Shown piece by piece: positions 39,401 through 51,360 of a stretch of DNA of 64,000 nt. Position numbers and translations under genes: made by a program. Origin of the DNA: Cardinalis cardinalis. Taxonomy: Eukaryota; Chordata; Aves; Passeriformes; Cardinalidae. Location: positions 3,427,356 through 3,491,355 of the forward strand of contig JACDOX010000034.1 in the NCBI GenBank assembly GCA_014549065.1, read 5' to 3'. Each line of letters opens with the position of its first letter. Position 1 is the stretch's first letter. The notes beneath the pieces are model-generated. The model was given only the letters and a program-made list of their open reading frames with translations. It was not told the origin of the DNA and made no database searches.

Positions 39401-40873
39401 TCCTGTAAAATTATTTACACATATAAGTTAACATTGAAATAGTCCTACTACTTCTGAGGAATTATTCAAAGTAAATGCAATGCAGAATGATTTACCATGT
39501 TGCAAGCATGAAATAGTAAGATGACATTGAGGTAGAGGGCTGAAGTATGGAGAAGGACCATTGTGGTGCTTCTTAACATATGCAGCAGCAAATGGTTTAA
39601 ATGCCACACCTATGCATTCAAAAAACAGTCTGTGAAAATCAATGCAAACAGATGCTGGACTGATTGACTGACTGATAGTATATACTTTGACCTTTACTCT
39701 GAGTCTCAGTGAACATTTACAGACATTCATCATGTGGCTCATGGATCATGCTTTTTGAGCACAGATGTAGAGCCAGACTTTGAAAAAAGACTCCATTTCT
39801 ATTTATCGTGTGTTATTAAAAAGCCTCTTTTCATGATGCACAACACTGTCTCTCATCTCTAACTTCTGTCTTGAGAACTGGGCTCTTGTTTCAGTTCAGG
39901 ATCATAACTTAGATTTGTAGAAAAGAAATATAGCTTTCTGCTCAAAAGCATTGTTTTCAGAAAGTTAATGAGTATGAAATTAAATTCTCTACTGAATATT
40001 TACTGCCATGTCACCAGCTTTTCAGAACTTCAGCATGCAGATTCTTTGACAGTGGAAAAGATCCTCAAGAAGTGAGCAGACTTTTTAAGAAAGAGATATA
40101 TCTGCAAAAATCACTGTCTTCTTTTTCTTTTTGTACTGCAAAACATTAAGGCACAATTCGACTTTCTTCAACTATAAATGTCTTTTTTACCTATAAAAAT
40201 CTTGTTGAGGACATACAGATAGAAAATTAAACATTCAGAGTTTTGATTTATACCTAGATATTCCCAGGTAAATATGGATATGTTATAATTATTTATAAAT
40301 GTAGTCTTGCCACATATGGTAGATTTCGTGTTGATGGTATTGTTCTTGTCAAATGGTGTTATGCTTGATAACACAACAAAATTGAAATTGAAGCAGAAGT
40401 ACACTGATATTTGGGTCTCTGACTGAAGCAAAAGCATCACATAATCTAGCATGTCCCCTGATTGCTCTTTTTTTTTTCCATGCTGCTGGATTTTTCTTCT
40501 AGCCTAAAATAGAGTAATTGATTCATGTAGATCATTTCAAAGTCAAAGCATTTTAGTCAGCAACCATGATGTTTTGTGGGGTTACTAAAATTTCAGAAAT
40601 GTAGGTAAGGGGTTCTTTTAGTCATTAACACATATTTTGTTGTTGGGTCCGAACACTGTAATGCACAGAGCTACTCTGATTTGGAAAACCTCTAAGAAAG
40701 TGAGGCATATGAGTCTGAGTAATGAAAAATCACCTTTATCATGAGAGAAAAAGATAAACTCGTTTCTAGAATAGTACTGGAAAATGACTGCTGGATGGTA
40801 CTTTTTAAAAAGTTAATTATTTCCTGTATATTACTTTATTTTTAGGCCTGAGAATTTATTTTCATGATCACAG
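36463..40873. other. Intergenic, no gene seen
   Basis: About 4.4 kb of AT-rich, largely repeat-free sequence. It has a short direct repeat at its start and small A runs at 38.5 kb. I see no coding exon with plausible splice sites. Confidence 0.6.
36561..36589. repeat. Short direct repeat
   Basis: TAATGACAGTTTA occurs at 36561-36573 and again at 36577-36589, a 16-bp period. Confidence 0.85.
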
Positions 40874-41364
40874 TGTCACGAGTCCTGCCAGCCAACCTGT
40901 TCCAGCATGGGCTCCTCTCTCCAAGAAGCCAAGGCCTGGCCAGGAGCCTGCTCCAGCATGGGCTTCCCACAGGGTCACAGCCTTCTTTGGGCATCCCTCT
41001 GCTCTGGCATGGGATGTGGATATCTCCATGGATCTCCATGGGCTGCAGGGGTACAGCTGCCTCACCATGGGCTGCACTGAGGGCTGCAGGGCATTTCTGT
41101 TGTGGTGCCTGAAGCACCTCCTGCCCCTCCTTCTTTGCTGTTGGTTGTTTTTCTCACAGATTCTCTCTCCTCACTTCTCTGGCCACAACAATTTCTACAT
41201 AATATGTTTTTCCTCTTTTTATCAATGTTATCCCAGGCACTCCCACTATCACTGATGGTGATAGTAACCAGTGGTGTATCCAACTCCAGATGGATTGGCT
41301 CTGTCAAACATGGGGGATGCTTCAGGCTGCTTCTCAAAGCAGCCCCCCCCCCCCCCCCCCCCCC
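40874..41364 (-). mobile_element. LTR of avian endogenous retrovirus (family B), truncated by gap
   Basis: The family-B LTR is recognisable over about 490 bp: GTCACGAGTCCTGCCAGCC, CTGCTCCAGCATGGGCTTCC, CACAGGGTCACAGCC, GCTGCCTCACCATGGGC, GAAGCACCTCCTGCCC and GGATTGGCTCTGTCAAAC. It ends in a 22-C homopolymer at the gap. The outer 3' part is missing at the left, and the LTR 5' end would lie inside the gap. Short direct repeats of CCAGCATGGGCT type are a family property. Confidence 0.82.
41343..41364. repeat. Poly(C) run, 22 C, at gap edge
   Basis: This homopolymer directly precedes the 463-N gap. It corresponds to the short C-run in the family-B LTR, expanded or mis-sequenced. Confidence 0.95.
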
Positions 41365-41827
41365 NNNNNNNNNNNNNNNNNNNNNNNNNNNNNNNNNNNN
41401 NNNNNNNNNNNNNNNNNNNNNNNNNNNNNNNNNNNNNNNNNNNNNNNNNNNNNNNNNNNNNNNNNNNNNNNNNNNNNNNNNNNNNNNNNNNNNNNNNNNN
41501 NNNNNNNNNNNNNNNNNNNNNNNNNNNNNNNNNNNNNNNNNNNNNNNNNNNNNNNNNNNNNNNNNNNNNNNNNNNNNNNNNNNNNNNNNNNNNNNNNNNN
41601 NNNNNNNNNNNNNNNNNNNNNNNNNNNNNNNNNNNNNNNNNNNNNNNNNNNNNNNNNNNNNNNNNNNNNNNNNNNNNNNNNNNNNNNNNNNNNNNNNNNN
41701 NNNNNNNNNNNNNNNNNNNNNNNNNNNNNNNNNNNNNNNNNNNNNNNNNNNNNNNNNNNNNNNNNNNNNNNNNNNNNNNNNNNNNNNNNNNNNNNNNNNN
41801 NNNNNNNNNNNNNNNNNNNNNNNNNNN
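41365..41827. other. Assembly gap, 463 N
   Basis: This run of Ns follows directly after 22 consecutive C (41343-41364). The homopolymer sits where the adjoining LTR family normally has a short C-run, so the gap probably hides the remaining 5' end of that LTR and its flank. Confidence 0.98.
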
Positions 41828-44190
41828 AGTAATAAAATCTTTGAACAGGCAATCATTATCAGCAAATTCCATTAGTAAACTGATAAATTTCCAAACAAGT
41901 TTATTGTTTTTTAAAGAGGTTTTGATTATTGCAGGATGCTAAAATTGACTGATGCAAAATGGTCCCAAATAATTTTAAAAAATGAAGAGAAACCTTTTAA
42001 ATGACTGGTGGGGAATAGAAAGGTTTCCCTATATGTTGGTTTTACATATATACTGATTCACAAGCAGAGCAACAAGAACATGATAAGCTATAGGTAGCCT
42101 GGACAGTTTCCGTGGCAAGTGTCAGTCTCTGAAGCTGGATCATGCATTCACCCTCAACAACAGTGTTTGAAAATGTCACACTGTGATGATGTCTTCAAAT
42201 GCTGTTAAAATGCCAGGACTTCTTAGTCTTGTCTTAGAGAAATAAATTTATGGAGCGCTGCTGTAGAAAAATGAGATAACTGCATACTGAAAGCAGACAA
42301 CCAGTGAGACAAGAAGGAAAGAGGGTGGATGCTGATGTAAATTCCCAGTACAGACTGGCTGGGTGAGAGTTATGGTCAGGGACAGTGTCACTGTCTCACC
42401 TGTGCTGCCACTGCAGCTAGCAGTAGTTAATGAGGTACTGTAGTCTGCAGATGCAGAACAGGATGGAAGCATTATTGCTGGTTTTTCCTTAAAGCTCAGG
42501 CACCTGGTTCTGCTGTTTTCTGCACAGTACTACCAACAGCTCACATTATAGCAGCACGATTGTTTTGATGAATTGCTTGTTGTCGTAATAAGGGTGCACA
42601 CAACCTCCGTTTTGTGAGATTACTATAAAATCAGCAGGTTTTTTTAAATCCCACACATTTCTATTTTAAATGCTTTTGTAAATCAATTTAGCTATGTCAG
42701 AGTTTCAGTGGAAATGTGAAAATAACTTTTTTACAGTGAGCTAAGCTTGCAAAGGGCAGTATGCTGTGATTTTACAGCCCAGTACTTTCCATTTTCCATT
42801 TCTGAGATGTGCATCTCAGCTTGAATGACAAGTATTCTTGCACGTGATTGTTAGGTGCAGTAGAGTTTACCTTCTATACAGATGTAGGGGTCCTGAGGGC
42901 ATGGATAGTCCTTGATGGCCTTAAAAATTCTCTCCTAGGACCTCTCCACACCTCTGAGATAGGGTTCCATTTAAGCCTAGTTGAGGACCACCAAGTCCCA
43001 GTCTGAGCCCTGTTGTAGGGGTATCTGCCTCTGCTCTTATTCCTAGAAAATGCTGTTTATTCCCTGGCTTGACTTTGCTGCTGACTTGCTGCCTTGCCAT
43101 TGCCTGATGACCACTGGGCTCTTGACAGGACCCTGTGCTGTCACACCCCCTGCCCTGCCCTGCCCTGCCCTCCCCTATGCCACTGAACCCTTCAGGAGTG
43201 GGACTGAAGCTGGAGCTATCCCTGATCTTTGTGATGAGTTGTATTCATCCTATTAAATTAATGTTTGTTTTTGCCAGAGCTTTTGGAGTAGCTGTGTGTG
43301 TGTACTGCAAGGCTGCAGAGCTTTGGGGCTCTGGAGAGGATGCAGCTCCAAGCAGAACCCGCTTCAAACAGATACTGCTCACTGCTGTTGCTTGAACCCT
43401 TTACACGTGGCATTAGCAATGTGTGGCTTGTGACAAGCAGGCAGCTTCTCACTCTGTGCAGTATTTTGAAAACCTGTCAAAGAGAGATTCCTACACAAGA
43501 TTCTCTGCAAGCACGTGGATTTTGCGTGTTTTCAAGTCCTGCTGCTTATCGTAGCACAGAAAATGTATTGATGCTCCGGCATTTGTGATTATCCCAACTT
43601 CCATTTAATGGGCACTTGCTAATCTGCAGAAGTCATGGTGCTAAATCACAGAGAGATTTGAAGGCAGAGAAAAGGACCTGAAAGTTCAGAAGTGCTATTG
43701 AACTCACCAAGCAGTTACTTTTCAGTAAATTAGGCCAGAGTACTTTAGGTGCCTAAAGAAGATTGTGTTGAAGATTAGAAAATGTTCTCCCTTCCTGCCC
43801 ATTGTGGGCAGCAGGCAGGATTCTTTTCTGCAAACTGATGGGATTTGTTTCTGTACTTTTCATAACATAGAAGAGTGCCTAATATGTGCTGGGTATTCCA
43901 ATGTGGGAAACACTGATGTATCCTGATGGCAGTGCACCATTGTGTAAATAATTGATTATTTTGTAGGTCAAAGACATGAATCCAGCTGAGTTATTTCCTA
44001 ATATGACAGTTCAAATAATAATAATCTGGAAGATGGAGTCATGATAATCAAGAGCTAGTTTGGGCCAGTTAGCAAAAAAATAAATGGCTAAACTGCAGAA
44101 CTAAAATACCTCATAAGTGTGTCTGACCTATCTGGAACCCTCCCCTGTATTTTAACCTTTCATGGCATCCTGCATTCATGAATTTTATAG
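41828..44190. other. Intergenic, no gene seen
   Basis: Mixed composition, with GC-rich patches near 42330-42440 and 42900-43400. Short open frames exist there but none matches a family I know. Confidence 0.55.
43150..43170. repeat. (CTGCC)4 short tandem repeat
   Basis: Four CTGCC units in a locally GC-rich stretch of the upstream flank. Confidence 0.85.
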
Positions 44191-44261
44191 TTTAATTTAA
44201 TTTAATTTAATTTTATTTTATTTTATTTTATTTTTTATTTTATTTCATTTTATTTTAATTT
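44191..44261. repeat. (TTTAA/TTTTA)n pentanucleotide repeat
   Basis: About 70 bp of 5-bp units that shift from TTTAA to TTTTA. It lies just left of the exon-like stretch at 44.3-44.8 kb. Confidence 0.92.
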
Positions 44262-44314
44262 CATGTTTGATCTACACTAGCGGCCCTATTATTTCCTATT
44301 TCCGCACAGTTATC

Positions 44315-44765
44315 CTTCTATGATACATAATGACATATCTTTCTTCCTTCCTTGTTTATGTCATTAAGTATTTCTTTTCCATGCTGAAATCTAATAATTT
44401 CCTGTAATATACAAAATATTCTATGAGTGTATTCATCTTTTAGGGTACTTTTTTGCAATGGCTTGTCCAGAACTTTATGAAATTTTCCAATGGAAACCAT
44501 GAGTTCAAAAAGTGATGCAGTGATTTCTTGTATGTTGTTCTCAATTTGTTCTGAAATGACCCTCAACATCCAGTTGAGTGATTGAGTGTTTTCCTGACAT
44601 TTTCAGAGAATTATCCACAGAAGTTCTCATAGTTTTTTCTTAGTTAAAGTGCTTGACACAGAGTCCTCAGCATCCATCAATAAAGATATTTTTTCCTTCT
44701 TGAATTACTTCTCACTTTGCTGTTGAATTTCAATTGCCATTTTATCACTTGGTTGCTGAGGTTTG
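44315..44765 (-). pseudogene. Decayed exon-like stretch, identity unknown
   Basis: On the minus strand a strong acceptor-like site (TATTCTTTTTAG, ending at 44766) is followed by a single reading frame of about 150 codons, broken by three stops before it closes at 44315. Two of the stops are TGA, in positions where CGA (Arg) would restore the frame, the typical product of CpG decay; the third is TAA. The final 83 codons are open: MLRVISEQIENNIQEITASL, FELMVSIGKFHKVLDKPLQK, onward. The peptide is helix-prone and charged, suggesting a coiled coil. I do not recognise the protein. It could be a dead exon of a lost gene, or chance in AT-rich DNA. Confidence 0.25.
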
Positions 44766-45777
44766 CTAAAAAGAATATAACAACAACAACACTACCAACA
44801 ACAATTATTTATTTTAGCTGGAAAAAAAATGGCCATCAAACAATGACTTTTCAAGTGATTCTTACCTTGCAGTGATAGTTTTGTGCTTAAGCCATTGTCA
44901 AAAATTGTCACTAGGTCAGCAGCTGTCATAGGACCAAGGAAGTTTTGGAGAAGTGTTTTGAGGTGTCCTTGCCAGGAATAATCACACTGCTACAAAAATA
45001 TCCACAGACGTGTACAAGAACCCTGTATTGGAGAAGGAAATACTAAAAGTTTTTCACAGCAGTTTTCAGAGGCAGGTCCTTAAATTCTGATGTAACCTTG
45101 TCTCTTTGCTTAAATCTGTTGATCCTGACTTATCAGGGCTGTAAGAGGCTCTTAAAAATTCTTATTTTTTTGCCTGAAATAGCAGGAAAAGAGGGCTTGT
45201 ATTTGAATCTAACCACTGCACTAGTCTACAGACAGATTAAATAAATGAAACAATGGGAAAGGAATAATGATTTAATTAATTTCAAAAATTTAATTCATGC
45301 TCTTGTTCTGTCACATTTTCTTCCTTTCATGAATACCCCCCCTCCCCACTCTAAAAAAACCCAAAACAGTGAAAATGTTTTCACAAAGGATTAACCTTGC
45401 TAGAATTACCTTCTGCACTGAAAGCTGTTTCCATTTAAGTTTTTCTGGACATTTCAAGCATTCAGCATGAGGAAAAAGAGAATTAACTCCCCAGTTTAAA
45501 AAAGTAGGTCTGTAGCAAGAGATTACAAGGAGCTGACATTTTCAGAGTGTCCAGTGAGGAATATGGAAATATGTAAATTACTTATTTAAAACTTAAAAAT
45601 AATAGTAATCAGGTGAAATTGAGGGTTCCACAATAGATGTATTTTTGAGTTATATCTGCATTAGACAGACAAGAAGGTAATTTTTCTTTTCTCCAATGAC
45701 CTAATGCACAGAAGATACTCCAAAGAAACCTAGGAAAAGTGGATTTGGGGATAGAAAATACTATTGAATAAAATTAT

Positions 45778-45912
45778 TTGTGCTGGAAACAGTGTTGATA
45801 CCACAGGGATGTTTTAGTCAGTGCTGAGCAGGGTTTGCTCAGAGTCAAGGCCTTTTCTGCCCCTCACCCCATCTCACCAGGGAGAAGACTCGGGGGGGTT
45901 CTCAAGAAGTCA
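45778..45912 (+). mobile_element. LTR fragment, family A
   Basis: An internal slice of the same LTR family as the 32905-33453 copy, but on the plus strand: TTGTGCTGGAAACAGTGTTG, then ACCACAGGGATGTTTTAG and AGAGTCAAGGCCTTTTCTGC. Both LTR termini are missing, so this is an old truncated copy. Confidence 0.78.
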
Positions 45913-46895
45913 GTCTTAATTTTGGCTCCCCTTTTCATCTCTCACTGATTCTCTACTACACACTTGAGATTTATTTTATGATGAATTAAAAGATTGAAAT
46001 AAGATTTGCATCTCTGAAAATTCTGGTTTATCTGCAAATATTCAGTTGTACTGTTTCCCTTTCCCTAAATTAATTTAGTGTGTGTATCAGTGAAATGCTA
46101 AAGTAGATTTTTTGAACAGATTCTCCTGTTCATACAACAATTAAAGATTTTTTCAGTTTTGAAATTTCCTTTTGCAATAATTTAATTCTTTTTAAACTTA
46201 TAGGACTTCTCTCAGCATCATCTTTCCAGTATATCAGTTATCCCTTTATATAACATGCATGTTTAACTCCTAAACATCTGTAATCTAAGGTTGCTATTAC
46301 TTTGGGAGGGAAGTTAGGTGCATGGGTAATACAGATAATAGTTATTTTTTTCCATTTCAGCCAGGAAATTAGGCCAGCCATTGAAATATGTAAACCATGC
46401 AGTAGTTTCTGGATTACTGCATTCAATAAAAGAATCATGGCTTGTCTTCACAAAAAACGCAAATGGCATGCAGATGTAGGCTATTTGTGAAATAAGTTAC
46501 TACCCTCCTGAAGCAAGGCTGGGAGAAAGAGATTTAAGAGTATATCTTACACTTTTATAGAAACATCATGTTATGTGAAATAGAGGTTTTCCTATCACTC
46601 CTGTAGCTGACCTTTCAATAAAATATCTGCTGAATTAGGCTAGGCATTTTCTGCAACAAAGACTTGCATGAATATTTCTGTTTGTAGCAGAGATCCTTTT
46701 CCTGGGGAAACGTGTTAAAATAACTAAGAGATTGGCAGGATTTTATTCTGATTTCTTTTTTCCTCCCTGACCTAAACTTATGGAGGTTCCTCAGAAACCT
46801 CCAGAAAATTAACACTTGGTCTATGTCTTGTAAAGAAAAATGGTGCCATTTAGGAAAATCTATACATTTGAATAGTTTGGAATGGCCTTTTGAGG

Positions 46896-47335
46896 TGTCA
46901 TGGTTTCAATTTATTTCTGTTTATTCCTCACTATCCACAAAGCCTTGACTTCACCAGCATCTCCAAGGGGAGGAAATAGGTAGTTTCAAAAGACAAACCA
47001 CTTTCCCCTTGGCACAGGAGGCAGTGCATGTGGGGGTGGGTCTGTGTCACAATGGGACACAAAATAAGACCACACGCACGCTGGAACCTCCAAGGTAAAA
47101 AAGAAGGGAAGTTTATTCTTGACCTCAATGTATATAGAATTTGAAAAGTGATCCTGGATGGGAGGATGAAATTGCCACCTCTCCAATGACAGTGGTCAAA
47201 CTAACAGTCCGTCCATTTTCTCCTCCTCCAGAAAAGAATGCAAAACAATCATTTACATGAAAGTGTGTGTGAGAAACTCCATTACAAAAATGTAAACATC
47301 AGAAAGCTTAGAAGAACTTAGTAGAACAGGGCAAC
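46896..47335 (-). mobile_element. Solo LTR of avian endogenous retrovirus (family C)
   Basis: An LTR-like unit of about 440 bp, ending CCATGACA on the minus strand and starting TGTTGCCCTGTTC. On that strand it has a TATA-like TCTATATACATTG (around 47130) and an AATAAA (47112-47117) about 20 bp downstream, in the order expected of a promoter and poly(A) signal. It differs in sequence from families A and B. No internal viral genes flank it, and I could not find a clear target-site duplication. Confidence 0.72.
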
Positions 47336-49462
47336 AGGTCTGGTCCCTGGTCATGGACCCAGCTGTATTTCTTCAGTGTTCCTGGGTGTCTGCAGTGCCA
47401 TGGGATGTTGCAACACTCAGGAAGTGGGTGCACCCTCTATGTTTGTATTGTGCAGTGCAAGTCTCTCCCTATGAACGCTTCTATACACACAGCTCCCAGA
47501 CCTACTACACTTTCTGCTTTATTTTTTCCCCCAGTTTATTCTGAGTCATCCCACAGCTATTAACAGAACAGAATCTAGCAGATGACTTTTACTTCAAGAT
47601 TAAGGAGCACAACTAACATATTTAGATAGTTAATAAGATTATTTTCTTCAGTTTAGATTTATCTTCCATAGCTTTTGCATTTTATTTGGAATAATTTTTG
47701 ACCTTAGATTACTTTCACTTGGTAATAGAAAAAATAAAAAAACAAGTGGAAGCTGCTGACTGTATTTTATTCTGAGTCTGTACTTAAAAATTTAGCAGAT
47801 GTTCTGGAATATACAGTTGAGTGTCTCGTCTGGATCAATTCTTTCAATTCCAGGATCAGAGAAAGTGTAGAAGATGTGTCACTTGAATTATGATAATATT
47901 GTATTTTTCTAGCTGAGTTTTTTTTTTTTTTTAATCAAATTTACACAATAAAATTAGCAAAAAAGTATTGGCACTCTTCTGGAAATCCATTAAAAGAGTG
48001 TTTCTGATCAAGTCAAGTGCTGAAGTGTCCCAATATAGAAAGTGTTGGGATACCATGGTGATTGTATCTATAAAAATCTATACCCTGTCAAATTTCAGGG
48101 ATTAAGAGCAAACACACTCTGTAGTATACCTTGGGAAAATCATTAGTAGAAAAAAAAAAAGACACACAAAAAGGCACATAAGTACTGTGATTTTCTTTGC
48201 ATGTCTGAACTCAATCTACTATGTTAGCTGTCTTGAGTGTCACTAGAGTTTGACTGTAGAGACCAAGAGCTGAAGAGAACTCCAACAAACTATGGTAATT
48301 TCTGGAGCATTTATAATGCAGTGCTGGAGAGTAAGGCTAATTTTTTCAGTGTGTCTAATCTTTCATTTTATCAAGATTCATTGCTATGAAACTCAATGAA
48401 CTCCTTGAACCAATATGAAGTGTGGCAGCAGCAAGAAAACCCTGGCCTTCAAACTCAAGCTCCCTGCTATCAGTGAGCTGACCTGATCAGGGCCATATAA
48501 AATTTAGATATGGGTTCCCCTCTTTCCAACATGTAAAATAAAAGCTTGTTCCAGAACCTCACTACTCTCAGAACAGAATCATAATTTTCAACCTGAATTT
48601 ATTTCTGTCTAGTTTGCGTATTTTTTGTGTTAGTCTCTTTTGCAGTTTATGTGATTCTTCTACCTCCACGCTGGTTCTCTTTCCATCTGACACCATCCTA
48701 CTTCATCTTCCTACACCTTCCTTCATTCCTTCGTTCTGTAAAAAAGTCACTTGTAATTCCTTTTCACATCACAGCCTTCATTTTGGTAAAATGAGCAAGT
48801 CATGGTCTTTGTGTGCTGTCTGTGAAGACAACCTTTCTCATTACCCTGTTCATGCTAGGGAATTTTCTCTCCTGCTTTTCAATTTTAACTCCTTTTCTTT
48901 TTGTGTGAGGATAGCTAGAACTTTATAGAGTTTCCAGATGAAATCTCATGAGTACATTATACAATGGCATTAATATTTCCTAAGCCTCTGCAAATACTTT
49001 TATTGATACAGTCTGCCACTCTACAATTTTTTTTTAATTTAATGTTGTATCTCTTGGGTGAAAGAGATTGTAACATCTGTCTTTTGCTGCCATTTGTGTT
49101 ATGTCCAATTCCATAGGTGCTTAGGCCCTACTGTAAAGTTTAATAATAACTTTTATTAGTAGTATCAATGAAATTCATCTCTCATTACTTGAGAATGTTA
49201 GTGATATGGTTAATCCTTGGTTTCCTCATTTGTCTCTGTATTTTGAGTAGACTTGCTTCTTTTTGCATGTGTTCATTTAATATTTTTACTTCTCTCCTGT
49301 GGCTACCCTTCAGGACATACAAAGCAGTTTACAAATCTTACTATTGGGTATTTAAATCTTGTTGCAATGTAACTGTGAAGGTTACTCTCCACATAATAAA
49401 GTCTACAAACTTTTTACAGGGACTGTATAAACAGTAGTCATCATTATAGTACATTAGAAATA
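47336..49462. other. Intergenic, no gene seen
   Basis: AT-rich. The 104-codon frame at 48614-48928 and the 89-codon frame at 49168-49437 have the composition of chance frames in T-rich DNA. Confidence 0.6.
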
Positions 49463-50072
49463 GAATTGTAGAATCATTTAGGCAGGAAAAGACTTTTAAG
49501 GTCATGAAGTTCAACCATTAACTGAGCAGTACCACCATGTTCTCCACTAAACCATGTCTTAAAGTGTCATATCTACATGTTTTTTGAACACTTCCAGGAG
49601 TGGTAAATCCACCACGGCCCTGTGCAGTCTGTTCCAATGCTTGATAACCCTTTGTGTGAAAAAAGTTATCCTCTTACCTAATTTAAATATCCCAACGTGC
49701 AACTTGAGGCCATTTCCTCTCATCCTATTACTTGCTACCTGTGAAAAAAGACTGACTCGCACATCTCTATGACCTCCTTTCAGGTACTTACAGAAAGCAT
49801 AAAGTCCTCCTTTCACCTACTTTCATGGCTGAACACCCCCAGCTCCCTCAGCTGCTCCTCAGAGCACTTGTGCTCCAGACCCTTCCCCAGCTCCGTTGCC
49901 CTTCCCTGGACACGCTCCAGCCCCTCAATGTCTCTCTTGCACTGAGGGGCCCAGAGCTGAGCACAGGATTGGAGCTGTGGCCTCAGCAGTGCTGGGTACA
50001 GGGGGACGGTCACTGCCCTGCTCCTGCTGGCCACAGCCTGGCTGAGCCAGGCCAGGATGCCATCGGCCTTGA
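49463..50072 (-). mobile_element. CR1 LINE, 5'-truncated
   Basis: A CR1 3' half of about 610 bp. The minus-strand translation gives ORF2 C-terminal pieces: ILAWLSQAVASRSRAV, GLERVQGRATELGKGLEHK, EEQLRELGVFS, RGNGLKLHVG and VIKHWNRLHRAVVD. These lie in the order seen in the CR1 reverse-transcriptase ORF, with frame breaks. The 5' end is truncated at about 50072 and the 3' end lies at the left. Confidence 0.93.
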
Positions 50073-50691
50073 TAAAAATAATATTCATAAGAAATTGTAA
50101 TGAGGCTGCTATTTTGATGGCAAAATATTTATTACACCAAATATAATTTAATTTATGCAATGACTCATAAAGAAAAGTGTAAATATTTTTATATAGACTG
50201 CGTAGACTGCAACAGTATTCAGAAAGGAAAACGGAGAAGAAAGTCAGAATCTTACTAGACTTTCTGGTGTAATAAAGCAGACTTTTATTGTATATAAAAT
50301 GTGCTTTTATTACTTTAAATTCAAGATGATTGAAGACTGAGACATATAAATGCATACATTTCATTTTATACAGCCATAGCAGTGTGATTTAATGATTGTA
50401 AGTTGCATAAAGTATTTCTTACTTTATTTAATATATGTTATGTACAAAGAATGTATTTACCTAACTTGAAAAGAAATAAGTCTCAAAATCTATTGCTGCA
50501 TTTAACATTTAAATCACCATTGTTTTTAGAACCTTACACTATCCTAACCCTAGCAGACCAGGGAACTAATTTTAAGGGAATTAAACGCAAGAAAGATCAA
50601 GGCTGGAGTCCGTCCAATATGAATCCTGTTCTTGCCATGGCAAGGCTGAATAACTGAGCATTGCTGACTGCACAAGGTTCCTCAGAAAAGA

Positions 50692-51360
50692 TCACAGAAT
50701 CATGGAATGGTTTGGATTGGAAGAGACCTAAAATACCATGTCCCAAACCCGCTGCTAGAGGCAGGGACACTTTCCATTGGACCACGTTGCTCAAAGACTC
50801 AGCCAGCCTGGACTTGAATCCTGCCAGGGATGAGGCCTCCACAACTCCTCTGGGCAACCTGATCCAGTATCTCACTACCCTNTGAGTAAATTATTCCTAA
50901 CATCTAAGTCTCTCTTTGTTTATAACCATTACCCATTGTCCTGTCACTATCTGTCCATATAAAAAGTCACTCTCCCTCTATTCTATTAAGTTATTATTCT
51001 ATTATAGGTCAGGTTCCTGGAAAGCCACAATCAGGAGTTCCTGGAGCACTCTTCCCTCCATGCTGAACAATCCCACCTGTCTCAAGCTGTCTTTATAGGA
51101 GAGGTCTCATTGGAGACTCCAACAGGTCCCTGTCCTCCCTGTGCTGGGGCCCCAGAGCTGACACAGCCCTGCAGGTGGGCTCTGAGCAGAGCAGAGGGGC
51201 AGAATCCCCTCCCTGGCCCTGCTGCCCACCACTGGATGCAGCCCAGGACACGTTTGGCTTTCTGGGATGTGAGTGCACATTGACAGCTCATGGCCAGGCT
51301 GTCAGCCGCTGGTGCCCTCAAGTCCCAAGGCTGGTCTTAAAGAATTCTTCTTCTAGCTTG
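50692..51360 (-). mobile_element. CR1 LINE, 5'-truncated
   Basis: A CR1 3' end begins at ATCATGGAATGGTTTGGATT and is followed by the family's AGGCAGGGACACTTTCC segment. The minus-strand translation includes WIRLPRGVVEASSLAGFKSRL. The right part (51060-51345) is the family's GC-rich segment. It lies about 620 bp from the 49463-50072 copy, in the same orientation. The two differ in sequence and are independent insertions. Confidence 0.92.

Noticed and set aside
40842..41117. Pro/Gly-rich short frames on both strands
   Set aside because: They lie entirely inside the family-B LTR and its short internal repeats.
41062..41942. Long open frames across the second gap
   Set aside because: They are artefacts of the N run and the C homopolymer.
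48614..48928. 104-codon plus-strand frame rich in Ser, Phe and Leu
   Set aside because: Its composition is what T- and C-rich DNA gives by chance, with no start context or family match.
49813..50364. 183-codon minus-strand frame
   Set aside because: Its C-terminal half is CR1 ORF2 sequence and the rest is chance read-through upstream of the truncation; it is not a host gene.
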